Positions 23,730-39,400 of a DNA stretch of 64,000 nucleotides are shown piece after piece; the stretch's first letter is position 1, and each line of letters opens with the position of its first letter. Source of the stretch: Rotaria sp. Silwood1. Its lineage: Eukaryota > Rotifera > Eurotatoria > Philodinida > Philodinidae. The DNA lies in contig CAJNOP010000003.1 in NCBI GenBank assembly GCA_905250075.1, forward strand, positions 273,507 through 337,506, read 5' to 3'. Both the position numbers and the translations under genes were made by a program. Under the pieces are notes generated by a model. That model ran no database searches. It had not been told where the DNA came from and saw only the letters and a program-made list of their open reading frames with translations.

Positions 23730-26700
23730 ATGGGCGATAGGAGAAAACTACACGGTACAAATGTTTTATTGAAATATTGACATTATAATTAGAAAATTTT
23801 TGATGTTCATTTGTTTGTAGGAGAAATTGAACGTTGCCTTAAAAAAGTAACGGAAGGTGTGGATACATTTGATGATATTTGGCAAAAGGTAGATAAAAAA
23901 CAAAACAAAAACATTCTTATTTCATATTTCTTACAAAATTAAATTTAATATAGGTTCATTCAGCACCAAATCATAATCAAAAAGATCGATATGAACAAGA
24001 ATTAAAAAAAGAAATAAAAAAATTACAACGTTTACGTGATCAAATTAAAGTATGGATGTCATCAACAGAAATCAAAGACAAAAAACAATTACAAGAAGCA
24101 AGAAAAAATATCGAACAAGTTTGTTAATATAACAAAAAAATAATTTAATTATTTATATGTTATTTTTTTTTTGCATTTTTAGAAAATGGAAAAATTTAAA
24201 ATTGTTGAACGAGAAACTAAAACAAAAGCTTATAGTAAAGAAGGTTTAGGTGCAGGACAAAAACTTGATCCACAAGAAAAAGAAAAAGAAGAATGTACTC
24301 AATGGATAACGGTAGATTAGAATTTCGATTCTTCTTTATTCAATAAAAAAAAAAAAAAAAAAAAAACAAAACACAAATAAACTTATTTTTTCTCAGGAAT
24401 CCATACATGAATTGAATATTCAAATTGATAAATTTGAAGCAGACATTGAAACAGTATCTGCATCATTAAAGAAGAAAAAATCTGACAAGGATGTAAGTTT
24501 ATTCAAAATTTATTTACACTTACAAATAAGAAAAATATCACATAGACATGGCAAACTATTCGATGTTATAAATAACGTCCTATATTTCATTTTTACTTTG
24601 ATAAAAGTTATAAACATGTAATAAAGTTTTACAATAGAAAGATGTGATTATTACATAGATAGGATCGAATCGAACTCATCTCTGCTTTATTAATTGTTCA
24701 CTTAAATATCATCAAATTTTCTTGAAAAAAAAAACAGTATTATCAAATTTTTTTAGTATACAGGAAAAAATGGATGTAAAATTCTATACGAATTATTATC
24801 TAACAGTGTACTGAAAAATAAGAATACCATTTTGGATAGTACAGACTTTATTAAACTAATATGAATCTTTATTTACAATAGAAAAAGCCATATATAGGCT
24901 CATTATATAATAACAAACATTATTTTTATTGTTGAAATTTTTGTACAGTGCGACGAGTCTAAATATATGATTAACAAATACGAGGATAAATAGTTTTCGA
25001 TATGGATGATTGCTTTTAGTATATTAGGATGAAATTATGTAGAAAAAAAACAACCGAAATCATTCTATCGAGTGAATCAAAAAACAGATGTGAAATGAAG
25101 CGATCATGACTCTTAAATGATTCAATCCATACACATGAGCATTTCATAGGATATTCTCAAAGGTTTTATTTCATCCGTAAGTATTGTTTCAAATAATCGA
25201 CATCAACTCTAAGTAATGAAACTATGTAAATCAAGCTTGTTCTGAGATCATTCTGATCTGTTTTGAGGTTATAATGTGCCTAAAACAAGCATTATACATT
25301 GGTTTTCTAGAAATGCTTTGAAACACTTGATTTCATGATTATGTGGATCGCTTGAATCATTTGAGAGTTATTTCAATTGTATTTCACGCCTAACTTTTGA
25401 AATATTCTGAACATTCATGAGACTATATAATGATAAGTAGAAGATGTTAGAATATAGATTGTTCTATGAATATGTTTTATTTTCCCAATACCAATATAAA
25501 CGAATATAAAAATTAATTATCTTTTTAGAAATTAGAACGTCTTGAGGAAACAAAACATTCAATTGAAAGACATAAATTTCATATTGAATCACTTGAAAAA
25601 ATTCTACGTGCTATTGATAATGATGCACTTGATCTTAAACCAATACATAATTTACGTGCCGATATTGAATATTATATAGAATCAAATCAAGAATCAGATT
25701 TTAAAGAAAATGAATTAATGTATGAAGAAATTGATATGGATAATTTAACAACAATAATGGCACCAGTTATAGCTGTACCAATAACACAATCTCATCCTTC
25801 ATCATTATCAAATGGTAATAGTAATAGTTTAAATTCAAATACATCAACACTAATCGATCTAAGTACACCAACATTAAATTTACATTCACATTCATCAACA
25901 AATAATATGTAAAAATTAAATTAGATCTTTTTAAAATCTAATTTATTTTTTATTGTTGAATAGATCTGAACGTACAACAACATTTTTTACAAATTCAAAT
26001 CATGGTGATAATGAATCAGCTATAAGTTTAACAACACCATCATCAACACAACCAAGTTCACCAACTGCTAGTCCAGCTATATCAACAACTGATGATAGAA
26101 AACGAAATAAATCAGAATCTGAAGATAATCAAACACAACGGAATCGGTATTCAATTGAAAAAAAAAACTTCTATCTTTTCTTTTTTGTTTTTTTTTATTA
26201 TTGTTAATAATTTAATTTTCAATAATCATGTAGAACGAATTCAGGTGCCAATAGTTCAACAACAAATGTTATTCATGGATCTTCACCAAAAAATCCAATA
26301 TTACATCAACAATCTTCAATAACAAAAACACCAACATCTGTATTATCGGCAAGTGTACCCACACATTTCACATATCCAACGACAACAACAACTCAACCTG
26401 TTTTACAATATTCAACAATTGTTTCACAAAATACAATACCATCAACACCAACAAGTAGTAGTTCAGCATCTAAACAACAAAATATTTTTTCACCACAAAC
26501 AAAACAAATGTCAAGACAAACATCAATAAATAATAATGATTCAACAGTAACTACAACTTCAAGTCAATCAATACCATCATCATCAACGACAACAACAATA
26601 TCAAATAGTTCTCATCCACCTTCATTAGTAACAAATAATGATCGTACTGGTATAATTTTTGTTATTTATTCAATGAAAATCTATTCTGCATTTGAATGAG

Positions 26701-28786
26701 AGTAAAATCATTAATGATCTTGTAAGCTCTATGAATTAGATGTATACAGGACTATCCTATTCTTCAGGGTAGAATAGGACAAGAGTTATAAGAAAGTTTT
26801 TCGCCTGTCCGACACTCGCAATAACTTTCACAATGGAAGGAGCTACAAATTTGAAGAAATTGATGAATAGATGCTATGACAATTAGTCGTCATGTAGCAT
26901 TGATTGCATGTTTCACGGAAGCATAGTTCTTATTTTACTTCCTGCAGATCTTCATTTGCAAGTATGTGAAAAATGAAGACTTACTCCATGAAATGATATA
27001 CTCTTGCTATTGGACTGTAATTCAGTACTGACATTCATATTTTGAGTTTTATCGAAATGTTATGCAACGACGAAAACTAAAGCAAATAGAAGCTAAACAC
27101 TCATATGTAACTTAAATACATTATTAGCTATTGTTACCATAATACTAGGAGATTTTTTTCTGATTTTATATTCCAATATTGCAATTAATTTTACGGTGCG
27201 ACTAATTATCAAATAGTCAAATGTTATACATTCGAAGATAGTCTATCTAACAATAAGTGACTAAGAAAAGCTATCTTTTAAAATTTAACAGACAACAGCT
27301 CGAAATTTTCACAAGTACACAACGTAAAAATTAGGGAGAAGATAGTGCTTTCTATATCACAAGACCTATGGATACAGAGTACAAAAATAAAAAGCTTCTG
27401 CTATCGAAAACAAAAGAGTGCGGAATTAGAAAATTTTTCTTAATCAATACGCAAAAAAAAATTTACAAAAGTGTCTTTTCTTAGGATCAATGTTACAACA
27501 TCATATAATGTTTGATTAAATCTTTTTTTAATGGAATGAATTAATAATAATTTTCTTTTTCTTTTTTCTCGTTTTTGTTCAAAGGTTTATTGAATCAACA
27601 GATTCTTAATAATATATCACAAATAAATCCATCATCTTCAACAACATCGTCATCAACAATAACATTAGCTAATGGTACAATAATTCCATCATCATTATAT
27701 TCAGGTTCAGGACCAACATTATCAGCTTCAAACATTCCTCTTGACTTATTATCAACAACTAATATTGATTCAACAATTAACTCTCAACAATCTTCATTAC
27801 TTTCTCGTACAATATCCGATAATGATCGTTCAACGAATCCACCATCAACATCATTAATGACTAATGGTTCGTCAGATGGACATTCATTACTTGATACAAA
27901 TACTTTTCCAAATCTATCAACAATCAATACAGGACTATCATCATCATCATCAACAACAACAACAACCACATCAGCAGTACCCATAACAACATCATCATCA
28001 TTTCTAACAAATAATAATTCAAATGATTTAACATCAACAAATAATAGTGTTATTGGTCATTTACCAGATCATCATACATTTCGATATTTAGCATCACCAT
28101 CAAATCAACAATCTATTCAAACAAATCGTGTTCCATTAACACCAGCAGAATTACGAATGCTTAATAGATTAAATTCAGCTTATGCAAAATTACCATCATT
28201 ATTAGAATCTGAACGACAAAGGTTTTCTTTTTTTTTCTTTCTTTATTTTTTTATTAATAAAAATTTATTTTTGATTTTTTGTAGAACAAATGCGAATCGT
28301 ATTTATGGACGAAGTCCACTTGGACATTCGCAAATGATTCCATATTATCCTCAAACACCACCAGCAGGTTCTGATACACCAGAATTTTATTATCGTTTAG
28401 CACCAGATACATTATTCTTTGTTTTTTATTATATGGAAGTAAGAAAAATAAATATTTAATTTTGAAATTTTTTATTTTTGGTTGTTTGTTTTTTTTTCAA
28501 GGGAAGTCGTGCACAATATTTAGCTGCTAAAGCATTAAAACGACAATCATGGCGTTTTCATACAAAACATATGATGTGGTTTCAACGACATGAAGAACCA
28601 AAAACAATAACAGATGATTATGAACAAGTAAAATGAATTTTTATTCTTTTGAATAATTATTAGACTGTGATATTTTGTTTTATTTTTCAGGGTACATATA
28701 TATTTTTTGATTATGAACGATGGCAAACACGTAAACGAGACAATTTTATATTTGAATATAAATTTTTGGAAGATCGCGAATTTTAA
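23730..28786 (+). CDS. CNOT3: CNOT3, CCR4-NOT complex subunit 3
   Basis: Scaffold subunit of the cytoplasmic CCR4-NOT deadenylase, acting with CNOT2 and CNOT1. Twelve exons sum to 824 aa: 23730-23754, 23821-23888, 23954-24118, 24183-24311, 24397-24492, 25529-25908, 25964-26146, 26234-26649, 27585-28221, 28285-28438, 28502-28627 and 28691-28786. The N-terminal Not3 coiled-coil domain (about 1-235) opens [18 protein letters not shown] and contains [16 protein letters not shown]. The middle is a long Ser/Thr/Asn-rich disordered linker. The C-terminal NOT box includes [40 protein letters not shown] and the ending KFLEDREF. The human protein is 753 aa; the excess is in the linker. Introns of 1.0 and 0.9 kb (24493-25528, 26650-27584) hold no obvious genes. 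Confidence 0.96.
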
Positions 28787-29660
28787 GTTTATGTTTATTG
28801 TACATAGAAGAAGAGTAAAAGAAAATAAAAGAAAAAGAAACGAATATAATATATACTAAAGAAAATACAAAAAAAAAACAGGCACTTTTATTTTAGAAGA
28901 AAAGAAATATCTATTGAATTAATCGATTATTATTATTAGATGTATTTAAATAAATAGATCTGATCATATTTTTCATTCATTTGTGTTGTCTCTCTCTCTT
29001 TTTTGAATATGTGCGCTTGGTTCGTTCTTTTTTTTTCAGTGTTGTTTGTTATATTCACTGTCACTTTATTTGGTTCTCTCTTTTTTTTTTATGTGTATAT
29101 CTATCGTATATGTGTGTGCGTGCGTGTTTTTTTTAAACAAACAACGTCCTCTTTATGGTCTGTTGAATTCTTTGTGTTTGAAAAATTTATCAATTGAAGA
29201 TGTGATGATTTAGTTAGCCTTGATGACGATCATAGGATATAATATTATGATAGCATACTGTTTTTTTTGATGCCATTGTCTCTTTCTGTAGTTGTGTCTT
29301 CCTCATCGAACACTAAATCAGCCGACATTGGGATTGGATGAGGATAGGATACAAAAAAATAGAGAGAAAAAAAAAGATGAGAACGTCGACCAAATAATAA
29401 TTATGTACCATCGTGTATCTTTCTATCATGCACAAGCTACCAAACAAAAAAAACTCAGTAGGCAAGCAGAAAGAAAAATGTGGGTGCCACGAAAGAAAAA
29501 GAAGAAAATGTACATCAAGCAAAGACGACGATTGCAAAGAGAATAGTTGTATTATCTATCATTTGGTGTAGGCAATCGGTCGCAAAGATTATTCCTTTTT
29601 TTTTCTGTATTCTCATCCGTTGTCTTTTCTTCCACTTGATTATTCAGGATTATCATTAAA
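28787..29660. other. CNOT3 3'UTR and tubulin upstream region
   Basis: An 874-bp head-to-tail spacer. It has A-rich sequence just after the CNOT3 stop and T-rich low-complexity DNA with CT runs towards the tubulin ATG. The overlapping frames at 29003-29197, 29292-29546 and 29313-29537 are low-complexity and unrelated to known families. I see nothing else. Confidence 0.5.
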
Positions 29661-31754
<2,094 letters not shown>

Positions 31755-32916
31755 ATCAAATAAAATGAAAACATCTCCTATACTTAATCTCGTTTGTGTG
31801 TAACTAAAATATTTTAATCATTCTACATCATATAAATAAATAAATAAATCACTTATTTAACCATTGCAAACAAAAAAAAAAGAAAAACCATCATATTTAT
31901 ATATCATTGGTGTATGTTGTTTTTCAAAACTGAAAATAACGTGTACAGAGATACACAGAAAAAAAAATACACACACACACACATACAGATAAATAATCAC
32001 GCCGTCAAAGAAAACAAAACAAAGTTTATCTCTGTTGTTTTCCATGCTTTACTACAAAACCAAAAGGATTTTCTTTATTGTTTAGGTTTTTCTTGTTTTT
32101 TTTTCCGATGGCGATGATAAGCATACACAACATACATACACACGCAGATATATAAAGTATAGGCATCCAGAAACCCAACGATAATCAACAGAAAAAAAAA
32201 CCACACACACACAACAACCGTGTAGGTATGAGCACACAAGCACGAAAAAAAGAAAGATAATATAACTGTTGGTTTTTTTTCTTTTAAGTTGTGAATAAAT
32301 TAGGGAGTTTTTTTTAATAAACGAAAAAAGAAACAGAAAACAACAAAATAAAATGAGTGAACTGCACGCACGCACGCAAACACACAGCAGATAATAAAAG
32401 CTGACACACACACACACACATAATCGCTTAATAAATAAATAAAGGAAAAACAGCGGCGGCGGCAGTAATAGTGGCAGCATAAAAAAAAAAAAGAAAACAC
32501 AGTTTGGAACACAGCAGCAACTCACAAAAAAAAAAGTCGACACAGAAATCGAGAGCCATAAACACATAAACAAAACATATAGGGAATTCCTTCTCCTTTT
32601 TTTTAAGAGTTTTTTTTTCTACACAAGTCTCTTTGAGAAACACACACAAACAACACGAGAGAGAATCAAAAGAAAAGTATATATGTTCGATTCCTATTTT
32701 TTTTTTCTCTTTTTTTCGAAGGAAACAAAACAAAACTGAAATAATGGCGAAAAGAAATGAAAACGAGAAATAGACAGTTAAAAACTTATACTCATATTAC
32801 AGATCTTTGTTATTCTATTGTGTTTTTTTTTCAATAGAGATATAACACGATGTTTTTTTTTTGCTTTATTAATTACTGTTCTTTCATTTATGTTGAACAT
32901 TTGCTTTTTTTTCATA
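31755..32916. other. Convergent 3' region of tubulin and CELF genes
   Basis: The two genes face each other here, so both 3'UTRs lie in this 1.16 kb. It is low-complexity: CA runs (31971-31983, 32404-32421), CGG repeats (32453-32463) and A/T homopolymers. AATAAA-like signals lie near 31832-31848 on the plus strand. The overlapping Cys/Phe-rich minus-strand frames (32082-32733) are translations of CA repeats and homopolymers, not genes. Confidence 0.6.
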
Positions 32917-35228
32917 CTACGAATTACGACGTGGTTTTTTTAATTCAACCTTCAGTCGTTTTGAACCAACACTAAATCCATCCATACTTGATATCGCTAA
33001 AAAACAAGAAAAAAAGAATTTAATTAAATTTCATAATAATAATAAATAAATATATATATATATATATATTATCGATTAAAATTCATGCCTTACAAACATG
33101 AACTTATTCATGTTGACTCTAGATATATATCTCGAGGGAATATTAAAACAAAACAATATCTATGATCTTACTCAATGAATAACATCAAAAAGAATAGTTA
33201 ATTATAGATATTGATTAAAAATAAGTTGTTATTGTAAAAGAAAAAGAAAAAATTGTTTCTTGAGTGTAATCAAACTAACAAAATAGATATTATTAAAGTA
33301 AATTGGTTTTTATAGAAAATTAAGTTTTCAATTAGTTTAAAAATTTGTCATATAAAATAATTTCTAACATTTTAAAATTTTGAATTTTATTAAAAATATT
33401 TATTCGAAATCAATAATCATCTAATAGAAAAAACTATTTAAATGTTTTTATGAAATGAAAACATAAATTAAAGTAAAAAAAAAATTATCTCAATACTTTT
33501 TTCGTTATACTAACAAGTTGTAATCAGTTGTTTGAATTCATATTGAATCAACAAGAAATTATTGGTAAGAATAGAAAAAACCTATAAGAATTCGTACCGA
33601 TAGGCTTTTGAAGTGAAGCTATCATCCGATTTACTAAAAGTTTCTATCCAATTTTAGATATTTACGAGAAAAACAAAGTACAAAATTTCGATTTGAAGTT
33701 AAGGCTATAGATAAGTTTATTGACTCTTGGAATATATTGAAAGTTTCAGCCGATAAGAATATTCTTTTGTCAAGACATTGAATTTCTAAAAATAGAGTTT
33801 ACTTGCGAATTATAATAACTCAACAAACAAAAAAAACAAAATGTTCTTTTCAATTGAAAATTTCAGTCTCTTCAATGTCTGTTTTTTTACCTTGTTGAGC
33901 CGACGAAGGATTATCATATGAAACAAAACCAAAACATTTCGATTGATTTGTTTTTTTGTCAACGAATACCTGAATCAAAACACAATAATATTTATAAAAA
34001 TAAAATCTAACTATTGATTACCTTTGCCGACAAAACATTGCCTAAAAAAAAAAAACAAACAAGAATATTTAATAAAAGAAATAAAAATATAAAAAAACTT
34101 ACCAAATTGAGAAAATAAATTCATTAATGATTGATCATTTGTTTCTTGTGGTAAATGACATATAAATAAATTGGAATTTTCAGGTCCGATTTGTTGTTTA
34201 CCACTTTTTGTTGTACGATATGCTGGATTAGGTGAAAAACGCATTGCTGATAAATATGATGAATTATTTGAAAATGGTAAATAACCATCATTACGTTCGT
34301 AACGATCATTAAACATATTTGATGCTGTTGGTGGTGGTGGTAATGGTCCATTTTGTTGTTGTTGTGTTAAAAAATTTTGTGTATGTGGTGATGATGGTGA
34401 ATTAACATATAAATGATTTCCAAATGGTGGTGGTAATGGTGGTGCTATACGTGAATTAACCATTGATGATGGAATTTGTTGTGTTGGTGAAGATTGTTGA
34501 TAATAAAATGATGATAAAATTTGTTGTTGTTGATCGTTTGTTGGTGGTAAAAATGGATTTTGATATGATGGATATGTTGATGATGGTGGTAATGGTGGTG
34601 GTGGTTGCAATTGTAAATCAGCAAAACGTCCAACCATTTGATCTAATGTTAATTTTGATTCTCTTGGAATCATTGAATTATCTAATGATGATGTTGATGA
34701 TTGTTGTTGCTGTTGTTGTTGACGTGTATCAAGTAATGAATTATTACGTCGATCGATATCACTTGAAAAAAGTACAGATGATGGTGATGGATCATATAAT
34801 GAATCACTAAAACATGATGACATTGGTGGTAATTGTTGGGGACAATATGGTGATGTATCATTTGGAAATTGAAAACGTCCTGTTTGTCCAAGATGATTAC
34901 CATTTAATAAAGCTGCTGGTGATGATGGTAATGGACTAAAATCATTATTATTATGATTTGTTGTTTGTCTTGGATATGGCAATTCATCACCACAAATATC
35001 ACTACCAAATGGTTCCGATGGCCATGAACGATGTTGTTGAGGATGAACAGGTGAAAATATTGATTCATTCCAATGTTGATCAAGTACAGATTGATTTGAC
35101 GTAGGCCATATAGGCGGTCGATTATGAAATAATGTAAAACCATCAGTTGGTTCACCACCTCCACCATTATTATTTGGATTACTTGTATTTCCGCTAACGC
35201 CACCGCTTGTGACCGTCATTGCGGACAT
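32917..35228 (-). CDS. CELF/Bruno-like protein with only RRM3
   Basis: RNA-binding protein of the CELF/Bruno-like family, which binds GU-rich elements and regulates splicing, translation and deadenylation. Four exons sum to 434 aa: 35228-34103, 34041-34022 (20 nt), 33969-33891 and 32996-32917. About 350 residues are low-complexity (Gln, Pro, Ser, Asn runs). A C-terminal RRM follows: [20 protein letters not shown], then [33 protein letters not shown] and the end [17 protein letters not shown]1 is KCFGFVSY. This matches CELF RRM3 closely. RRM1 and RRM2 are absent: an in-frame TAA precedes the ATG, downstream of a plausible acceptor near 35280, and I found no upstream RRM exons. The 892-bp last intron (33890-32997) holds a relict of the palindromic repeat family. 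Confidence 0.85.
33590..33810. repeat. Relict of palindromic element in CELF intron
   Basis: Sequence here parallels one arm of the element at 20838-22434. In the same order I see ATTTCGA-TTGAAGTT, ATAGATA, GGAATAT..GAAAGTTTCAGC and GAATATTCTTTTGTCAAGACATTGAATTTCTAAAA, the last resembling GAATGTTCCCTTCATGAGATATTGCATTTCTAAAA. The other arm is missing, so it is a decayed half copy. Confidence 0.45.
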
Positions 35229-36440
35229 GATGTTCCGACTTTTTTTTTGGGGAGGCTGGCCAACTTACACCCTTACTCACTGAAAATCTAAAATAAATAA
35301 ATAAATAAATAAATATATATTTATATATAATTCGATTTTTTTCTTTTTTCATCATTTATTTTATTTAATTTTGTTTTTCTTTTCTTGAAAATAAATAACT
35401 TACATACAACAAAAATAAAAATTTCAAGTTATGTACCCCAATAGATAAAATAAAAATTGAAGAAAAAATAAATAATACATTTTTACTATTTATAGCTTTA
35501 ACTATTCTGTTGGATTAAATATAATATACATTTCCATGTGATATATTTACTATCTTTGATAAATACAAACGTTGGCTAACTTCGATAAAAATGAGATTGC
35601 ACTCGATCTATATAGTTCATTTCGTTTTTTTTCTATATATAACATATAAATCATGACGATGAAGATGAAGTCAGGCGAGGGAAGGTAGAGAGGGAAAGAC
35701 ACATACATATTACAAAGCGAATGAAACCTTGGCTTAGTAGTCGATGTATTCGATTTCTTCTTCACTTTCTCTCTCTTTTGTTAGCCCTCGTGCGCTTTCA
35801 GTTATATATATAAATATATACATATGCATTCGGGTACAACGCAACATAAGAAAAAAAAACGAAAGAATCGAATGTGCATACAACACGCTTGGAAACCGTT
35901 GGTTGAGCGCGGTGTGCACATCGAAACAAACAAACATGCACACACACACACACACACCGTTTATGTTTATTTCTTCAGAGACAACGAACAAAAACAAAAA
36001 TGGAAGATAGAAGGAACACAAAGAAAAATAAATTTTATTTATTACCATTAAAAAAAAACAAAAAAAAAAAATTCTTTCTTTTATTCTTTAACTTTAAAAT
36101 ATATTTTTTTTTGTAAATTAATCATGTGTTATGTTATTTTTTTGACAAAACTCCATTATGTTTTTTTTTTTCTTTTAAATATTTATTTGTCGCTCCGTAT
36201 GATGAAAATAATTTGATTGGTTAACCAATTTTTACCCGTTGTGTTTTTTTCACGGAGATGAAGAAGAAAAAAAAGAAATATGGAGGAAAACGACAACGTT
36301 GAAATTGGACTTGTGCCAAACAGACACAAACTCATATCGAAAAGATACAGATGATGATGATTATATTCTAACATCTTTATTGTTGTTATTTTATAGATTC
36401 GCATTTTTTATTCTTCTCCCTTTATCCCATTATTTCATAG
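35229..36440. promoter_or_regulatory. Divergent CELF / PEX5 upstream region
   Basis: The CELF gene leaves leftwards and PEX5 rightwards, so this 1.2 kb must hold both promoters and 5'UTRs. A likely 5'UTR acceptor for CELF lies near 35280 and one for PEX5 directly abuts its ATG (TTTCATAG at 36433-36440). A GC-richer patch lies around 35888-35925, and a CA run at 35937-35956. Reading frames on both strands here are low-complexity. Confidence 0.45.
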
Positions 36441-39400
36441 ATGGCTGCACTCAAACCTCTTCTTGATGCCGAATGTGGCACAACAAACCCGTTGATTAAG
36501 TTAAGCCAATTCTATACACGTGATAATACACTTGTTACACAAGTAAGTCTTTTAAGTTTTTAATTTTAATTTTAATTTATTTTTTGTTTTTCATATAGGA
36601 TGGTCTTATTAAACCAGCAACAAATAATTTTACTGTATAATAAATATTTGATTTTTGATTTCTTTTATTGAATGTGATTTCATTTTTTGTAGAATGCGAA
36701 TCTAACTGGCGGAAGTAATGCAACTATTGATGAACTTGTTAATGAATATCATCGGCCTATAGCAGCACCAAATACATTTCATCTTGAAGGTCTTTTAACC
36801 GGTTTACGTTTAGCTGATGATACAATTGATAATACTAATAAACATGGTATTTATTGTTTTTTATTTTGTATTTGAAAATAGAATTCATTTTTTTTTGTTT
36901 CTCTGATATATATTAAGAATACGAATGGACGTCACAATTTCTTGATTCACTTACAAATGATTTTTCATCTTATTCAACAAATACAAAAACAAATAATAAT
37001 TTTTCATCATCAATGATACATCCATTATCAAATCAACAAATACAAACACCACAACAAATAATTAATGATTTTAATATTCAATCACAATCACAATGGATGC
37101 CATGGAATGAACAATCTTATATGTAAGATTAATTTTTTAAAATAGAAAAAAGAAAAGAATAATTATCAACTAGTTATATAAATAATGAAAAGTAGATTTT
37201 TATATAAATTTTTCTATGTCTATTTTGCAGGACATTCTTCTTTTTGAAGTACTTTATTTGCAAAAGAAAAGAAGAAAAAAAAAAAAAAGAAGTTAATATC
37301 TATTTTGATTTTTATGTTTAGATAAAGAAAAGAAAAAAAAAAAAGATGTATCCCATAAATAAATAATTGTAACTTTTTAGAAAATAAAATATGAAATATT
37401 TTACTTGGCAAAGAAATAAATCTATTATATATGAGAATGAAAACAAAAAATCGGTAAATTTTTTACATAGATTAGAAAATAATTAAATCATTGAATAAAT
37501 GATAAAATCAAGCAAAAAAAAATGTCTAATGGTCGTTATGACCTTCATCTATAAACATTAGCTAAGGTTTAGACTTCACTGAATTAACTAATTAATATCC
37601 TGAAACCTTTTGTCATTATTTTTCTTAATATAATTTAATATTGTATCTTTGTAGTCCTTCGACTTCAACTTTTTCGCTAAATTCAAATTCAGCTTTTCTT
37701 GATCAACAACCATCAAATGTCGATGCAGGATTTGACAATGATACTGTCAAAGCTGCACAAAATATTTTTGCACTTTTACAAGAAACCCAATTTGCAGCCG
37801 ATAGTGAGGTAAACTATTGCAATAAAAAATGATTAAACTTTTAATGTTTTTTTTTTTTTTTTTTTTTTATATAATTTATTTTACTGTTTGTTTATAGTTT
37901 AAAAATTTCGTTGAAAATGTAGCTGGCGGTATTGGAGAAAAATCCACCGTCGATGCCAAGAAGCAAGAGGCTACAGGCGAGACGAAAGTAAAAAGAAAAA
38001 AAAAATTTTGTTTTTTTAATGTTAATCATTATTGTTAATGAATTCGTTTAGGATGTAACAGTAGATAAATGGATCAATGAATTTTCTAATGAATTATCGA
38101 ATGAAAGTGAATGGCAACATGATTGGGCAGCTGATGCTGCTAATTTATCATCACTAGACGAGTAAAACGAAAAAAAATTATGATATATTTATAATTATTT
38201 TTTTTTTTGCTTTTAGTCAAATTCCTCGTTCACAATCATGGCTTCGTCATCTTATGGACAATGATGATAATTATTCTGAATATAAATTTGCAAAAGCTAA
38301 TGTATATCTTGATCATTCAAATCCATTTGAAGAAGGTCTTAAACGTTTACAAGCTCATGATATTGTCAATGCTGTTCTATTGTTTGAAGCTGCCGTCCAA
38401 AAACAGCCCAATCATGTTGAGGTAAGAATAATAAATATATTCGATGGTTTTCAAAACTATTTGATTAAGTTTTCAATTTTTTTTTTCCCCTAATCTATAA
38501 ATATTCTAATAAGAATCTAAGCAATTATTTGAGTGAAGGATTTCATTAGTAACGAAAATAAAAATGATTGACCGATTGTTAAAACATGGTGTGTTTAGAA
38601 AACCAAGATTTACAGCTCTTGTATTCTAGATAATTTTTAGAGCTGTAAAATTTAGTTTTCTAGAGATTTTTATCCTTAGGAAATAGATAAAAACATCTTT
38701 TTCTTCGACAATTATTATGAGTACTTATGATAGATGAAAGAAAAATAGAAAAGAAATCTGCTCCAATAATTTTGCAAGCTATTATACAACAATGTTTTTT
38801 TTATTCCGACAAAACTATTCATGCGATTGAATAGAATTAATAACATTTTTTATTCTTATTCCGCAATATTTATTTTCATTGAATAGTTTATTAATAACTA
38901 AAACATTATTGAGATGCTCAAAAAATTTTCTGACAAAAAAAATCTAATCGATTCTTTCAAGTTCATTTTCAATAAAGGGCAATATTTTCTTAACTATTTA
39001 ACCTAGAAGAATGACAACTAAAGAAATGTCTATTATCAGAAAGATAAATAGCATAATTAGCTATGATAGAATTATTTCAAAGCGGAAGTGTTAATTCGAA
39101 AAAAGTCAATTTCTGGTATGTTTAGTCATTTCTTAAAAGTAACAATATTGATTGATCGATAGTTAATGAAATGTGCTTGTTTGACCTTTAATATTCAATT
39201 AGAAACAATAATATACGAAACATAATTATTGAAAGAAAATGAAAAATATTTCAGTGAGTTTTTCTCGTTTTCTAAAATAGTTACAAAATTACTTTTATTA
39301 GAAATATGAACAATCATTTAGCGAGTATTGATAAGAAGGCGTATATAGTATCAGTACAATAATTTATTTATTTTTTCTCCTCAATACAAATAAAAATATC

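Noticed and set aside
32082..32733. Cys/Val/Phe-rich membrane-like frames
   Set aside because: Products of CA repeats and homopolymers in the convergent 3'UTR region.
34124..35203. Several His-, Val- or Met-rich frames on both strands
   Set aside because: Shadows of the Gln/Pro/Ser low-complexity part of the CELF-type gene.
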